NCBI RefSeq assembly: GCF_006007885.1 | Contig: NZ_VCRO01000001.1 | Location: 434,001 to 498,000, forward strand | Origin: Alteribacter natronophilus | Lineage (GTDB): Bacteria; Bacillota; Bacilli; Bacillales; Salisediminibacteriaceae | Direction: 5' to 3' | Length of the DNA stretch: 64,000 nucleotides | Part shown: in pieces, positions 20,137 through 29,326 of the stretch | Numbering within the stretch: position 1 is the first letter of the stretch | How the letters are laid out: the number at the start of each line of letters is the position of its first letter | Notes under the pieces: model-generated | Told to the model about the DNA's origin: nothing | What the model saw: only the letters and a program-made list of their open reading frames with translations | The model's database searches: none | Translations under genes and position numbers: made by a program

Positions 20137-21093
20137 ATGAAAATTGTGTTTATGGGTACACCGGACTTTGCCGTGCCTGTGCTTCGGATGCTCATGGAGG
20201 AAGATTACGACGTCAGGGCAGTTGTGACACAGCCTGACCGTCCGAAAGGCAGAAAAAGAACACTCACTCCTCCTCCAGTAAAAGAAGAGGCCCTGAAGTA
20301 CAGCCTTCCGGTAATTCAGCCGGAAAAAATCCGGAATGAAGATGAGTGGAAAAAAGTGGCTGAACTCCAGCCTGATCTTATTGTAACTGCAGCCTTTGGA
20401 CAGATTCTCCCTAAAGGACTGCTGGATATACCACCACTGGGGTGTGTAAATGTCCACGCTTCCCTGCTTCCGAAATACCGCGGAGGAGCGCCGATTCATC
20501 AGGCTGTCATTGACGGGGAAAAAGAAACCGGTATTACGATTATGTATATGGTTGAAGCCCTCGATGCAGGGGATATACTGTCACAGAAGGTGATTCCGAT
20601 TCACGATGATGATTCAGCCGGCAGTCTCTTCGAACGTCTTTCGGTTCTTGGCGCCGACCTTCTTAAAGATACGCTGCCTTCCATCGAAGCAGGAACGATT
20701 CAGCCGCAGAAACAGGACGAATCACTGGTTACATATGCACCCAATATTACAAAGGATAAAGAAATAATTGACTGGTCCCTTCCGGCAGACAGTGTGTACA
20801 ACCAGATCCGGGGACTTCACCCATGGCCGGTTGCCTATACCACACTGGATGGCGCGCGCCTGAAAGTCTGGTGGGCCGAAAAAGCAGACGGTTCCTATAA
20901 CCTGGAGCCGGGAACGATCGCCGAAGCTGATGAAACAGGCTTAACGATTACAGCAGGAGACGGGAAGGCCGTTAAAATCACCGACCTTCAGCCTGCAGGC
21001 AAAAAGCGGATGGATGCAGCCACCTTTTTCCGGGGCGCAGGAAGCAGACTAAAAGCAGGCATGAAGGCAGGAGAATCCGATGAGCAGAAGTAA
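20137..21093 (+). CDS. fmt: Methionyl-tRNA formyltransferase
   Basis: Fmt formylates initiator Met-tRNA with 10-formyl-tetrahydrofolate. The 318-residue protein has the N-terminal KIVFMGTPDFAVPVL, the catalytic-loop region with VNVHASLLPKYRGGAPIHQA (Asn, His and the SLLPKYRG signature) and a C-terminal OB-like tRNA-binding domain. A TTAAAGGAGCGATC ribosome-binding site precedes the ATG. Its stop overlaps rsmB by 14 bases. The peptide deformylase gene that normally stands next to it is absent from this window. Confidence 0.96.
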   Translation: MKIVFMGTPDFAVPVLRMLMEEDYDVRAVVTQPDRPKGRKRTLTPPPVKEEALKYSLPVIQPEKIRNEDEWKKVAELQPDLIVTAAFGQILPKGLLDIPPLGCVNVHASLLPKYRGGAPIHQAVIDGEKETGITIMYMVEALDAGDILSQKVIPIHDDDSAGSLFERLSVLGADLLKDTLPSIEAGTIQPQKQDESLVTYAPNITKDKEIIDWSLPADSVYNQIRGLHPWPVAYTTLDGARLKVWWAEKADGSYNLEPGTIAEADETGLTITAGDGKAVKITDLQPAGKKRMDAATFFRGAGSRLKAGMKAGESDEQK

Positions 21094-22432
21094 TGTACGT
21101 GAAGCGGCACTCGATGTGCTCCTTAAAGTGGAAAAAAACCAGGCTTACAGCCACCTTCTTCTCAACCAGACGATGAACAGTCACCGCATTACCGGAAAAG
21201 ATGCCGGTCTGTTTACCGAAATTGTCTATGGTACCATCCAGCGCCAGAAAACAATTGATTATTTTCTGAGCCCGTTTGTGAAAAAGCCGCTTGCGAAGCT
21301 GGACGGCTGGGTGCACCTGCTGCTGAGAATGACCGTCTATCAGACGGTTTACCTGGACCGTGTTCCTGAACGGGCGGCATTTCACGAAGCCGTCCAGATT
21401 GCAAAAAAACGGGGACACAAAGGCATCGCCGGTATGGTGAATGGTGTGCTCCGCTCACTTCAGAGGGAGGGACTTCCTTCCTTTGATGATATCAGCGATC
21501 CGATTAAGCGCATTGCAGTCGAATACAGCCACCCGGAATGGCTCGTAGCCAGGTGGGCAGAGCAGTTCGGTCAGGAAAAAGCGGCCAGGATCTGCCGTGC
21601 CAACCTTGAACACCCGGAGCAGACAGCTCGTGTAAACCTGACAAAATCAAGTGTGGAAAATGCTGCAGAAATGATGCGGGAAGAAGGCCTGGAGGTTTCA
21701 GCCGGCGGGCTGGTACCCGAAGCGCTCACAGTCAGTCAGGGAGCCATCGCCCGATCCAGGGCTTTTCAGGATGGTGCTGTGTCGATCCAGGATGAGAGTT
21801 CCATGCTCGTTGCCCGGGCCCTGGGGGCAGGCGAAGGGGAAACAGTACTGGATGCCTGTGCGGCTCCCGGCGGGAAATCCTCCCACATAGCAGAAACAAT
21901 GAACAACCGGGGAAAAATCGAATCTCTCGACATTCATCAGCATAAAGTCCAGCTCATTGAAGAACAGAAAAACAGACTGGGCCTGACTATTATCCATCCC
22001 CGTGTCCTCGATGCGAGAAAAGCAGGGGGAGTGTTCGCGGAGGATACATTCGATAAGATTCTTGTGGATGCACCATGCTCCGGTCTTGGCGTTATTAAAA
22101 GAAAGCCGGATTTGAAATGGTCCAAAAAGGAAGAAGATATTTCCCGTCTCGGAGAAATCCAGCTTGACATCCTGAAATCCGTGTGGCCACTGCTTAAACC
22201 GGGAGGAACCCTGGTTTACAGTACGTGCACGGTGGATAAAGAGGAAAATAGCCGTGTATCATCCGAATTTTATGCCCACACTGATAACGCCGTGAAAGAT
22301 GCTGAAATGAAGAACCGTCTTCCGGAAAAGCTGCGTGACCGCTGTCAGGACGGTGCTGAACTGGCACTGTTCCCGGATGATTACGGTACAGACGGATTTT
22401 ATATACACTCCTTTAGGAAAAAAGAGAGCTGA
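21080..22432 (+). CDS. rsmB: 16S rRNA m5C967 methyltransferase
   Basis: RsmB methylates C967 (E. coli numbering) of 16S rRNA. The 450-residue protein has an N-terminal NusB-like RNA-binding domain (residues about 1-140: NVREAALDVLLKVEKNQAYS). The C-terminal methyltransferase domain has the SAM motif DACAAPGGKSSHIAE, VDAPCSGLGVIKRKPDLKW with one catalytic cysteine, and YSTCTVDKEEN with the other. It overlaps fmt by 14 bases. In B. subtilis rlmN would come next; here 271 bases without a clear gene lead to prpC. Confidence 0.96.
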   Translation: MSRSNVREAALDVLLKVEKNQAYSHLLLNQTMNSHRITGKDAGLFTEIVYGTIQRQKTIDYFLSPFVKKPLAKLDGWVHLLLRMTVYQTVYLDRVPERAAFHEAVQIAKKRGHKGIAGMVNGVLRSLQREGLPSFDDISDPIKRIAVEYSHPEWLVARWAEQFGQEKAARICRANLEHPEQTARVNLTKSSVENAAEMMREEGLEVSAGGLVPEALTVSQGAIARSRAFQDGAVSIQDESSMLVARALGAGEGETVLDACAAPGGKSSHIAETMNNRGKIESLDIHQHKVQLIEEQKNRLGLTIIHPRVLDARKAGGVFAEDTFDKILVDAPCSGLGVIKRKPDLKWSKKEEDISRLGEIQLDILKSVWPLLKPGGTLVYSTCTVDKEENSRVSSEFYAHTDNAVKDAEMKNRLPEKLRDRCQDGAELALFPDDYGTDGFYIHSFRKKES

Positions 22433-22703
22433 GTACAGACATAAAACAGCCGTTCAAATCAGATCCATACTTCGCATGAACGCCAATACGGTACCACGGT
22501 CTTCTGATACAGTCGAAGCTCATCGGACCGACGGCGCAAAGCGGAGCTTCCATAAAACATAATTTCAGAGAACCGGAAGGAAATAAGTATCGGCCAGCGA
22601 ATGTATAGTCACCTGACCGGGACGTGACCGGGGATAAAGGAAAAACCGTTCCACATTAAATACCATCAGGAACGGAGGAGAAAGAAAAGAGGGGATTGGA
22701 AAG
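22433..22703 (+). other. 271-base gap where rlmN is expected
   Basis: No complete gene is present. A short frame ending at 22562 contains TVPRSSDTVEA, which loosely recalls the C-terminal end of RlmN (TVRR...DIDAACGQL) but is too weak to call. A hairpin CCGTTCC / GGAACGG at 22646-22675 lies just before the prpC ribosome-binding region. Confidence 0.4.
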
Positions 22704-23471
22704 ATGGAAGCTGTTTTTAAAACAGATACCGGGCTGGTAAGAGCCCACAACGAAGACGATGGAGCCTATGCCTCCAACAATGAGGGCCAGCTTCTCGTCG
22801 TCGTAGCTGACGGAATGGGTGGCCACCAGGCCGGTGACGTTGCAAGCCGGATGACAAAGGAACTTCTCATGAAGAAGTGGCGGGAATCCGAACCGCTCCG
22901 AACGCCTGTGGAAACAGAACAGTGGCTTGAGAAAACGATTCGTGAGATCAACCGGGAACTCTATCATCATGCTGCAGGTAACCCGGACTGCCAGGGTATG
23001 GGTACGACTGTTGTTGCAGCGGTCTGCTCTGACCAGTATGTAACTACTGGACATGTAGGGGATTCAAGGATTTATCTCATGGAAGAGGATGAGGACGGGA
23101 ATTTCCGGCAGATTACAACGGATCACTCCCTCGTAGGCGAACTGGTCCGCTCCGGACAAATTACCGAAGATGAAGCCATGCATCACCCGAGAAGGAATGT
23201 CGTACTCCGTGCTCTCGGAACTGAAGTGGATGTAAAAGTAGACACCGAGACGATCGGCTGGGAGCCGGGGTCCTGTCTGCTTCTCTGTACCGACGGCCTT
23301 ACCGACAAAGTACAGGGCGATGAAATCGGACTCGAAATGCAGCGGGAAAACGATCTTTCGGGTATTGCCGATTCCCTGATCCGAATGGCAAATGACCGGG
23401 GCGGAGAGGATAATGTGACTATAGCCATAGTCCGGCGGAGAAAGGGCCGAGAAGGCGGCGGTGACCAATGA
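22704..23471 (+). CDS. prpC: PP2C-type Ser/Thr protein phosphatase PrpC
   Basis: PrpC reverses phosphorylation by PrkC. The 255-residue PPM-family enzyme has the metal-binding residues in the expected motifs: VRAHNEDD near residue 15, VVADGMGGHQAG, TGHVGDSRIYL, CTDGLTDKV and RGGEDNVTIAIV. It is soluble, with no membrane segment. AGGAGAAAGAAAAGAGGGG precedes the ATG. The stop overlaps the prkC ATG by four bases, the universal phosphatase-kinase coupling of Firmicutes. Confidence 0.96.
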   Translation: MEAVFKTDTGLVRAHNEDDGAYASNNEGQLLVVVADGMGGHQAGDVASRMTKELLMKKWRESEPLRTPVETEQWLEKTIREINRELYHHAAGNPDCQGMGTTVVAAVCSDQYVTTGHVGDSRIYLMEEDEDGNFRQITTDHSLVGELVRSGQITEDEAMHHPRRNVVLRALGTEVDVKVDTETIGWEPGSCLLLCTDGLTDKVQGDEIGLEMQRENDLSGIADSLIRMANDRGGEDNVTIAIVRRRKGREGGGDQ

Positions 23472-25546
23472 TCGGCAGCCGGATTAATGAGCGTTACAAA
23501 ATTCTTGACCGCATTGGCGGGGGTGGAATGGCGGACGTCTATCTTGCCCATGACATCATTCTGGACAGGGATGTGGCGGTTAAAGTACTGAAAGAACAGT
23601 TTTCCAGGGATGATGATTTTATCCGCCGGTTCCACAGAGAAGCAGAGGCTGCTTCCAGCCTTGCTCATCCGAACGTCGTTAATGTATACGATGTGGGGGA
23701 GGAAAACGGGCTTTACTACATCGTAATGGAATATGTAAAAGGCCAGACCCTCAAGGAATATATCCAGAGACAGGATGGAATGAAAGTGGATGAGGCCGTT
23801 TCCATAATGGGAGCAGTGGCCTCTGCTATTGCCCATGCACATGCCAATCATATTATTCACAGGGATATTAAGCCCCACAATATTTTAATCGGAGAAGACG
23901 GGCAGGCAAAAATAACGGATTTCGGTATCGCACGGGCAATCAGTGAAGCAACGATAACCCACACCAATTCCATACTCGGCTCTGTACACTACCTTTCTCC
24001 TGAACAGGCGAGGGGAGGACATGTCACTTATAAATCCGATATTTATTCACTAGGGATTGTCCTTTATGAGATGATTGCCGGGGAAGTTCCTTTTAACGGG
24101 GATACTGCTGTATCTATAGCGATTAAGCATATTCAGACACCGCTTCCCTCAATCAGGGAACGTTTTGCCTACATTCCCCAGAGTGTGGAAAATGTTATTA
24201 TTAAAGCGACAGCGAAAGATCCGGATGACCGGTATATGACAGCAGGAAGTATGGAGGAAGATCTTTCCGGTGTTCTGAGTCCATCACGAATAAATGAAGA
24301 TAAATATATCCCCGGTTATCTGCCGGATGAACATACAAAAGCAATCAGACCTGTTTCAGACGGGGAAAGCAGCGGGAATACAACAGGCGAAGAAACAATG
24401 ATAGCCGGTACACCGCTTGTGTCAGCATCTGATGGAAAAGAGGACGAAGCACCTCAACCCGTGAAGAAAAAGAAATGGAAGAGGTGGCTTACAGTAACGT
24501 CACTTCTGGCTCTTCTTCTTGTGGGAGCTGTTTATCTCGCTTTCACGTGGATACCCAAATGGCTGCATGTGGATGAAGTAACCATTCCCGACTATCTGAT
24601 CGGCATGCCGGCAGATGAGGCGGAGGAAGAGCTTGAATCCCTGGATCTCCGGGTTCAGCATGATACGGTTTACCATGACGAGGCGGAAGAAGGCACCGTT
24701 GTCAGTCACAACCCTGTAGCAGGCAGGACGGTAAAAGTGGACACACTTGTGATCCTCAGAATCAGTGAGGGCGGGGAACCTGTCGAGATGGATGACTATA
24801 CAGGCCAGCCCTACACAAATCTGGAAGAAGAACTGAGTGACTTCAGAAGTGTGGAAGTTCAGACAGAACTCAACAGAAACGAAGATGACGAAACAGTTCT
24901 CCGTCAGTTTCCGCTGCCCGGAGAGAATGTCGTTCCTTCTGAAACCGATGTGATCCTTACAATCAGTGAACGTCCGGTAGAGACAATGGACAATCTTATT
25001 GGGCTCACCATGGAAAAGGTCCTCGATTACATCAGTGATCACGACTATCTGATCCCGGAATTTCAGGAGGAGTACAGTGATACTGTAGCTGACGGAAGAG
25101 TCATTCGTCATGAACCGGGCTATGGAACTGAACTGGAAGAAGGCACGGAAGTAACGGTTTTCTTTTCGCGGGGGCCAGAACCTGAGTCGGATGAACCGGA
25201 AGACTGGGCGGAGACCGGGAACGGGGAATACGAAGGAGAGGATTTCACGGCAGTGACTGCTTCCATGTCCATTGAATTGAAATCACCGGGTAATGATGAG
25301 GCGGATGAACCTCAGGATTATAACGTCCGTATAGATTTAATCGATTCAACAACAGGCGGCGATGCGGAGACAAGGTTTGATGAAACCGTTACAATAGAGG
25401 AGTCGGAGACTGTGTCCCTCCCTGTTACTCTCGAGTCGGAGGATGAGGTGGCATACTTTTATATTTACCAGGATGACGTAGAGATTGAAAAGAGTCCTAT
25501 CGAGTTCACGTACAAAGAAGTGAGGGATGCCCAGAATAACGGGTAG
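23468..25546 (+). CDS. prkC: PASTA-domain Ser/Thr protein kinase PrkC
   Basis: A membrane kinase that senses muropeptides or cell-wall precursors and acts in germination and cell-wall control. The 692-residue protein has an N-terminal kinase domain: GGGGMADVYLA, catalytic lysine in VAVKVLK (Lys39), HRDIKPHNIL, DFGIARA and the SVHYLSPEQARG activation segment. A lysine-rich juxtamembrane stretch (VKKKKWKRW) and one membrane helix follow near residues 340-362. Outside are three PASTA repeats (about 366-430, 435-500 and 502-570) and a C-terminal beta-rich domain. The outer part is strikingly acidic (for example EPESDEPEDWAETGNGEYEG), as in halophilic or alkaliphilic relatives. It is followed by rsgA after 24 bases. 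Confidence 0.96.
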   Translation: MIGSRINERYKILDRIGGGGMADVYLAHDIILDRDVAVKVLKEQFSRDDDFIRRFHREAEAASSLAHPNVVNVYDVGEENGLYYIVMEYVKGQTLKEYIQRQDGMKVDEAVSIMGAVASAIAHAHANHIIHRDIKPHNILIGEDGQAKITDFGIARAISEATITHTNSILGSVHYLSPEQARGGHVTYKSDIYSLGIVLYEMIAGEVPFNGDTAVSIAIKHIQTPLPSIRERFAYIPQSVENVIIKATAKDPDDRYMTAGSMEEDLSGVLSPSRINEDKYIPGYLPDEHTKAIRPVSDGESSGNTTGEETMIAGTPLVSASDGKEDEAPQPVKKKKWKRWLTVTSLLALLLVGAVYLAFTWIPKWLHVDEVTIPDYLIGMPADEAEEELESLDLRVQHDTVYHDEAEEGTVVSHNPVAGRTVKVDTLVILRISEGGEPVEMDDYTGQPYTNLEEELSDFRSVEVQTELNRNEDDETVLRQFPLPGENVVPSETDVILTISERPVETMDNLIGLTMEKVLDYISDHDYLIPEFQEEYSDTVADGRVIRHEPGYGTELEEGTEVTVFFSRGPEPESDEPEDWAETGNGEYEGEDFTAVTASMSIELKSPGNDEADEPQDYNVRIDLIDSTTGGDAETRFDETVTIEESETVSLPVTLESEDEVAYFYIYQDDVEIEKSPIEFTYKEVRDAQNNG

Positions 25547-25570
25547 ATCCCAAAAATCTGGGAGGTACCA

Positions 25571-26452
25571 ATGAAAGAAGGCCGGATTATTAAGGCACTG
25601 AGTGGCTTTTATTACGTGGAAAATGAAGAAGGCGTCTTCCAGTGCAGGGGGCGCGGGAATTTCAGGAAAAGGAAGATCACGCCTCTCGTAGGGGACCGTG
25701 TGACGTTTGAAGCGGAAAATAAGACGGACGGATATGTTCTTGACGTCCATGAACGGGATAATGAGCTAGTTCGTCCGCCTATTGCCAATGTGGAACAGGC
25801 AGTACTCGTATTTTCCGCCCAGGAACCGGATTTCAGTCCGCAGCTGCTGGACAAGTTCCTGGTTCATGCAGAGGCAAATGAAATTGAACCGCTCATCTGC
25901 CTGTCTAAGATTGATCTTCTGGACGATGAGACAGAGTTTTCACTGGAGGATGTCGAGAAGCTTTACAGGGAAATCGGTTACAGTGTCCTCAGTACATCTA
26001 TTTATGTGGATGAAACAATTCAGATGCTGAGGCCTTACCTTCAGGAACGGGTTTCTGTTTTTGCCGGCCAATCGGGAGTAGGTAAATCATCTCTCCTGAA
26101 TGCGCTTAAGCCTGAGCTGAAACTCGAAACCGCCGAAATTTCAAGACACCTCGGCCGCGGAAAACACACGACCCGCCATGTTGAACTGATCCCGGTGGAA
26201 AACGGGTATGTTGCCGACACGCCGGGCTTCAGTTCACTTGATTTTCAGGGTATTACTCCTGAAACACTGGCAGTATGCTTCCCTGAAATGGAACAGCTGT
26301 CCAGTGAATGCCGTTTCCGCCAGTGTACGCATGTAAACGAACCATCGTGTGCAGTTAAGGATGCAGTGGATCAGGGGGAAATTGCCTCTTCCAGGTATGA
26401 GCATTACGTACAATTCAGAGAAGAGATTCAAAATCAGAAGCGGAGGTACTGA
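25571..26452 (+). CDS. rsgA: Ribosome small-subunit GTPase RsgA (CpgA/YloQ)
   Basis: RsgA is a circularly permuted GTPase that checks late 30S assembly. The 293-residue protein has an N-terminal OB fold. Its G motifs come in permuted order: G4 as LSKIDLL (about residue 115), then G1 [12 protein letters not shown] (about 170) and G3 DTPGFSS. The C-terminal zinc-binding segment is [24 protein letters not shown] precedes the ATG. In B. subtilis CpgA is also a PrkC substrate, which fits its place beside prkC. Confidence 0.96.
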   Translation: MKEGRIIKALSGFYYVENEEGVFQCRGRGNFRKRKITPLVGDRVTFEAENKTDGYVLDVHERDNELVRPPIANVEQAVLVFSAQEPDFSPQLLDKFLVHAEANEIEPLICLSKIDLLDDETEFSLEDVEKLYREIGYSVLSTSIYVDETIQMLRPYLQERVSVFAGQSGVGKSSLLNALKPELKLETAEISRHLGRGKHTTRHVELIPVENGYVADTPGFSSLDFQGITPETLAVCFPEMEQLSSECRFRQCTHVNEPSCAVKDAVDQGEIASSRYEHYVQFREEIQNQKRRY

Positions 26453-26454
26453 CT

Positions 26455-27105
26455 GTGACTAAAATTGCACCATCCATCCTGTCTGCTGACTTTGCCAGAC
26501 TTGGGAATGAAGTAAAAGATGTTGAACAGGGAGGCGCCGATTACATTCACATTGATGTAATGGACGGCCATTTTGTTCCGAATATCACAATTGGCCCATT
26601 AATTGTAAAGGCTGTGCGTCCGGTGACGGAACTTCCTCTGGATGTTCATCTTATGATTGAAAATCCGGACAAATATATACCGCAGTTTGCCGAAGCAGGT
26701 GCGGATATTATCTCCGTGCATGCTGAAGCCTGTCCCCACCTGCACCGTACAGTACATATGATCCGGGAACACGGGGTTAAACCGGGTGTCGTTCTGAATC
26801 CGGCCACCCCTGTTCAGGCGATCGAACATATTGTGGAAGACGTGGATCTGATCCTGCTGATGACAGTTAATCCGGGGTTCGGTGGTCAGTCGTTCATTCA
26901 CTCGGTTGTACCCAAGATCAGGCAGGTAAAAAAGCTTTGCGAACAGGCAGGGCGTCCTGATATGGAAATTGAAATTGACGGTGGAGTTAACGCGGAAACG
27001 GCACGGCTCTGCGTGGAAGCAGGTGCGAATGTGCTGGTGGCCGGATCTGCTGTTTATAACCAGGAGGACCGGAAGGCTGCGATTGAACAGATCAGAGGCC
27101 GATAA
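26455..27105 (+). CDS. rpe: Ribulose-phosphate 3-epimerase
   Basis: Rpe interconverts ribulose 5-phosphate and xylulose 5-phosphate in the pentose phosphate pathway. The 216-residue TIM barrel has the motifs [53 protein letters not shown] and EIDGGVN. The metal-binding His and Asp residues are in place. The start is GTG 26455 with CGGAGGT eight bases upstream, two bases after the rsgA stop. A MITE-like element begins 12 bases after the stop. Confidence 0.96.
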   Translation: MTKIAPSILSADFARLGNEVKDVEQGGADYIHIDVMDGHFVPNITIGPLIVKAVRPVTELPLDVHLMIENPDKYIPQFAEAGADIISVHAEACPHLHRTVHMIREHGVKPGVVLNPATPVQAIEHIVEDVDLILLMTVNPGFGGQSFIHSVVPKIRQVKKLCEQAGRPDMEIEIDGGVNAETARLCVEAGANVLVAGSAVYNQEDRKAAIEQIRGR

Positions 27106-27116
27106 CGGGAAAAGGC

Positions 27117-27354
27117 GAGGCTGGGACATAAAGAAAGTGTTTAGATTAGAATCCGAACAAAAAGCTGACAAGCAAATGAAATATTCGCCGACTCCTGCCG
27201 GAGGAAAAGCGCAGGTGAGACCCCTGAAGCAGCGAAGCGCGCGGATGCTCAGCCGCTTCCCGCGGAAAGCGGCGTATATTTCAGGATTGATTTTCAGCAT
27301 CGCATATTAATTGTTCGGAATTTTCCTCTGTAAAAACACTTCTGTCCCAGCCTC
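27117..27354. mobile_element. MITE-like element, copy 2
   Basis: A 238-bp relative of the element at 8832-9065. Its left end GAGGCTGGGACATAAAGAAA and right end ACACTTCTGTCCCAGCCTC are inverted copies, with TCCGAACAA / TTGTTCGGA further in. The shared core holds AAATATTCGCCGACTCCTGC, GCGCAGGTGAGACCCC and TTCCCGCGGAAAGCGGCGTA. It has no coding capacity. It lies between rpe and thiN, and its long end-to-end stem followed by a T-rich stretch might also end rpe transcription. Confidence 0.85.
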
Positions 27355-27434
27355 GTCTTTATTATTTGGCGGGAATCCGGCGAGTGAGGATCTATTTGTC
27401 TCATAACTTAAAAAAGGATGGAGGTTCAGTAATA

Positions 27435-28082
27435 ATGGATATTGTTATCGTTGCAGGCGGACCCGAAGATTACCTCCCTTCATTCACCGGGTTAAAGAAA
27501 AAACACCGTGGTGCAGTATGGGCAGGCGTTGACAGGGGCACCTTCCACCTCCTGAAAGCCGGTATCACCCCCTCCTATGCCTTTGGTGATTTCGATTCTG
27601 TGTCTCCTGAAGAACGGGAATGGATAAACAGAACAGCGGCAGAGCTTGCTGTCTACCCCGGCGAGAAGGACGAAACCGATCTTGAACTTGCCCTGAACGC
27701 CCTGGCGTCTGCAGAAGGGGACGGGGATATATGGATCTACGGGGCAACAGGGGGGCGCCTTGACCACCTCCTTGCCAATGTTCAGCTGATGTTAAAAGGA
27801 CTGGAAGTTAAAAGAAACCTGATCCTTGCAGACCGTCAGAACTGTGTAAGGCTTCTTGAGCCGGGAAGCTATACGGTCACGACAGAAATGCCGTACGTCT
27901 CCCTCATCCCCTTTACCCGGGAGGTGAAGGGCATAACGCTGACTGGCTTTAAATATAATGTAGCAGATATGGGGCTGAGTGCAGGAGAGAGCAGGGGAGT
28001 GAGCAATGAACTGCTGGAAACCCGGGGGTTTCTCTCCTTCAGAGAGGGGCTTCTCCTGCTCCTTGAAACAGGCGACGGATAA
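27435..28082 (+). CDS. thiN: Thiamine pyrophosphokinase
   Basis: ThiN transfers pyrophosphate from ATP to thiamine in one step (salvage of thiamine to TPP). The 215-residue protein begins MDIVIVAGGPEDYLPSF. It contains VDRGTFHLLKAGITPSYAFGDFDS, an aspartate-rich metal site (YPGEKDETDLELAL) and GATGGRLDHLLAN, which are the family's signature blocks. ATG 27435 is chosen because GGATGGAGG lies nine bases upstream and it matches the family's N-terminus. Upstream in-frame codons run into the MITE flank. Confidence 0.94.
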   Translation: MDIVIVAGGPEDYLPSFTGLKKKHRGAVWAGVDRGTFHLLKAGITPSYAFGDFDSVSPEEREWINRTAAELAVYPGEKDETDLELALNALASAEGDGDIWIYGATGGRLDHLLANVQLMLKGLEVKRNLILADRQNCVRLLEPGSYTVTTEMPYVSLIPFTREVKGITLTGFKYNVADMGLSAGESRGVSNELLETRGFLSFREGLLLLLETGDG

Positions 28083-28198
28083 AAAACCGGTACTATTTTC
28101 TGGGTTGTGAATATACTTGTAATAACGAAGCACGTCATTTTCCATTCATTTATCACTGATAACAGATAAGGCGGGAACTCAATCAAGGAGGGGGAACT

Positions 28199-28279
28199 AT
28201 GAAATTCTATACGATTAAACTGCCCAAGTTTTTAGGCGGGGTTATCCGGGCAATGCTGGGAACGTTTAAGAAAGAATAG
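28199..28279 (+). CDS. spoVM: Stage V sporulation protein M
   Basis: A 26-residue amphipathic peptide that recognises the curved outer forespore membrane and anchors the SpoIVA coat basement layer. The product starts MKFYTIKLPKFLGGVIRAML and ends with GTFKKE, differing from the B. subtilis peptide only by conservative changes. An ideal AAGGAGGGGGAAC site precedes the ATG. It is in the conserved place between thiN and rpmB. A sequence resembling a sigma-E -35 (GAATATA near 28109) lies upstream, but the -10 match is poor. Its presence is direct evidence for an endospore-forming lineage. Confidence 0.96.
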   Translation: MKFYTIKLPKFLGGVIRAMLGTFKKE

Positions 28280-28391
28280 TCAATGTGTACGGCTGAACTG
28301 TTCAAGAAGGACGGAGGAAGATTGCTGCTGGGCAAAAACCCTCCTTTTTGAACCCGCATTCTCTTATCGGACATAAACGGACATACGAAAA

Positions 28392-28420
28392 AACGGTGCC
28401 CCAGGAGGCACCGTTTTTTT
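28392..28420. terminator. Bidirectional terminator between spoVM and rpmB
   Basis: AACGGTGCC (28392-28400) pairs with GGCACCGTT (28407-28415). An A run on the left and a T run on the right allow termination in both directions between these convergent genes. Confidence 0.85.
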
Positions 28421-28444
28421 GTATGTACACGCATCATGAGATTT

Positions 28445-28471
28445 CAAAAACCCGGGCGGACCCGGGTTTTG
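28445..28471 (-). terminator. Terminator of rpmB
   Basis: On the minus strand AAAACCCGGG / CCCGGGTTTTT surround a TCCG loop, about ten bases after the rpmB stop. Confidence 0.75.
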
Positions 28472-28480
28472 TCAATTTCA

Positions 28481-28669
28481 TTATACGCGCTGAACTTTTC
28501 CGGATTTCAACGCTTTAGCGGATACGTATACGCGCTTTGGTTTACCGTTAACGAGGATCCGTACTTTCTGTACGTTGGCACCCCAGCGGCGCTTCGTTGC
28601 GTTCAAAGCGTGTGAGCGTTTGTTACCGGAGCTTGGTCCGCGGCCGGTTACGACACATTTACGTGACAT
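28481..28669 (-). CDS. rpmB: 50S ribosomal protein L28
   Basis: A 62-residue L28 beginning [20 protein letters not shown] and ending GKVQRV. Only one of the zinc-ribbon cysteines is present (the CVVTG position), so this looks like the C-minus form. The start is the ATG read leftward from 28669, with AAGGAGGGAAAGTC upstream. Six extra residues further upstream belong to the ribosome-binding region. It is transcribed opposite to spoVM and yloU, as in B. subtilis. Confidence 0.96.
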   Translation of the reverse strand: MSRKCVVTGRGPSSGNKRSHALNATKRRWGANVQKVRILVNGKPKRVYVSAKALKSGKVQRV

Positions 28670-28731
28670 AGACTTTCCCTCCTTCATGAAAACAAACCAC
28701 AGTAAGTTTCATCTGCAATAAATACTAATAA

Positions 28732-28760
28732 ATCTTAGCATACCGATTTTCATAATTCAA
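28732..28760 (-). promoter_or_regulatory. Sigma-A promoter of rpmB
   Basis: On the minus strand -35 TTGAAT (28760-28755) is 17 bases from -10 TAAGAT (28737-28732), with a TG one base before the -10. Confidence 0.75.
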
Positions 28761-28865
28761 GTGTTCAAATCAGTTTATCAAGGAAAATCTCTTTACACCA
28801 TATAAAGAGGCGGTGTAGAACAGGGATTGAAGGGGAATAGGGAGTAAAATGGAGAAATTGCAAGG

Positions 28866-28894
28866 TTTTCTTTCAAAATAGGGGAGAGTATAGT
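28866..28894 (+). promoter_or_regulatory. Possible promoter of yloU-fakA
   Basis: A -10 TATAGT at 28889-28894 with a weak -35 TTTTCT 17 bases upstream, about 47 bases before the yloU start. Confidence 0.4.
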
Positions 28895-28940
28895 AAAATG
28901 ACGATAGCCTGTAGGGCAAAACCAAAAGGAGGCTTTTGGC

Positions 28941-29303
28941 ATGACGATCGAAATGAAGACAAATTACGGAAACATTGATGTATCAAGAGACGTTGTGGCT
29001 GTGATCGCAGGCGGTGCAGCTATTGATTGTTACGGTATAGTCGGTATGGCATCACAAAAGCAGCTGAAAGACGGCATTACAGACCTTTTGGGAAAAGAAA
29101 ATCTGAGCAGAGGTGTCGTTATTCGGGAAGAAAATGACGAAGTGCAGATTGATATGTACATAATTGTAAGCTACGGCACAAAAATCTCTGAGGTTGCCCA
29201 TAATGTGCAGTCTAAAGTGAAATATCAGCTTGAGCAGATGCTCGGACTGGTCGTGGATTCTGTAAACATCTTTGTGCAGGGTGTGCGGGTAACCAATCCA
29301 TAG
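28941..29303 (+). CDS. yloU: Asp23/Gls24 family envelope stress protein (YloU)
   Basis: A 120-residue Asp23/Gls24 (DUF322) protein with the family's GNIDVSRDVVAVIAGGAA opening, DCYGIVGMA and the C-terminal VDSVNIFVQGVRV. Relatives are small membrane-associated or cell-wall stress proteins of unclear biochemical role. AAAAGGAGGC precedes the ATG. It is followed by fakA after 23 bases, a conserved pair across Firmicutes. Confidence 0.93.
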   Translation: MTIEMKTNYGNIDVSRDVVAVIAGGAAIDCYGIVGMASQKQLKDGITDLLGKENLSRGVVIREENDEVQIDMYIIVSYGTKISEVAHNVQSKVKYQLEQMLGLVVDSVNIFVQGVRVTNP

Positions 29304-29326
29304 GTCCAGAGTTAGGAGGAACATCA

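Noticed and set aside
22335-22562. Frame ending with an RlmN-like motif
   Set aside because: The resemblance covers about a dozen residues with no CGQL block and lies partly inside rsmB, so it is not called a pseudogene.
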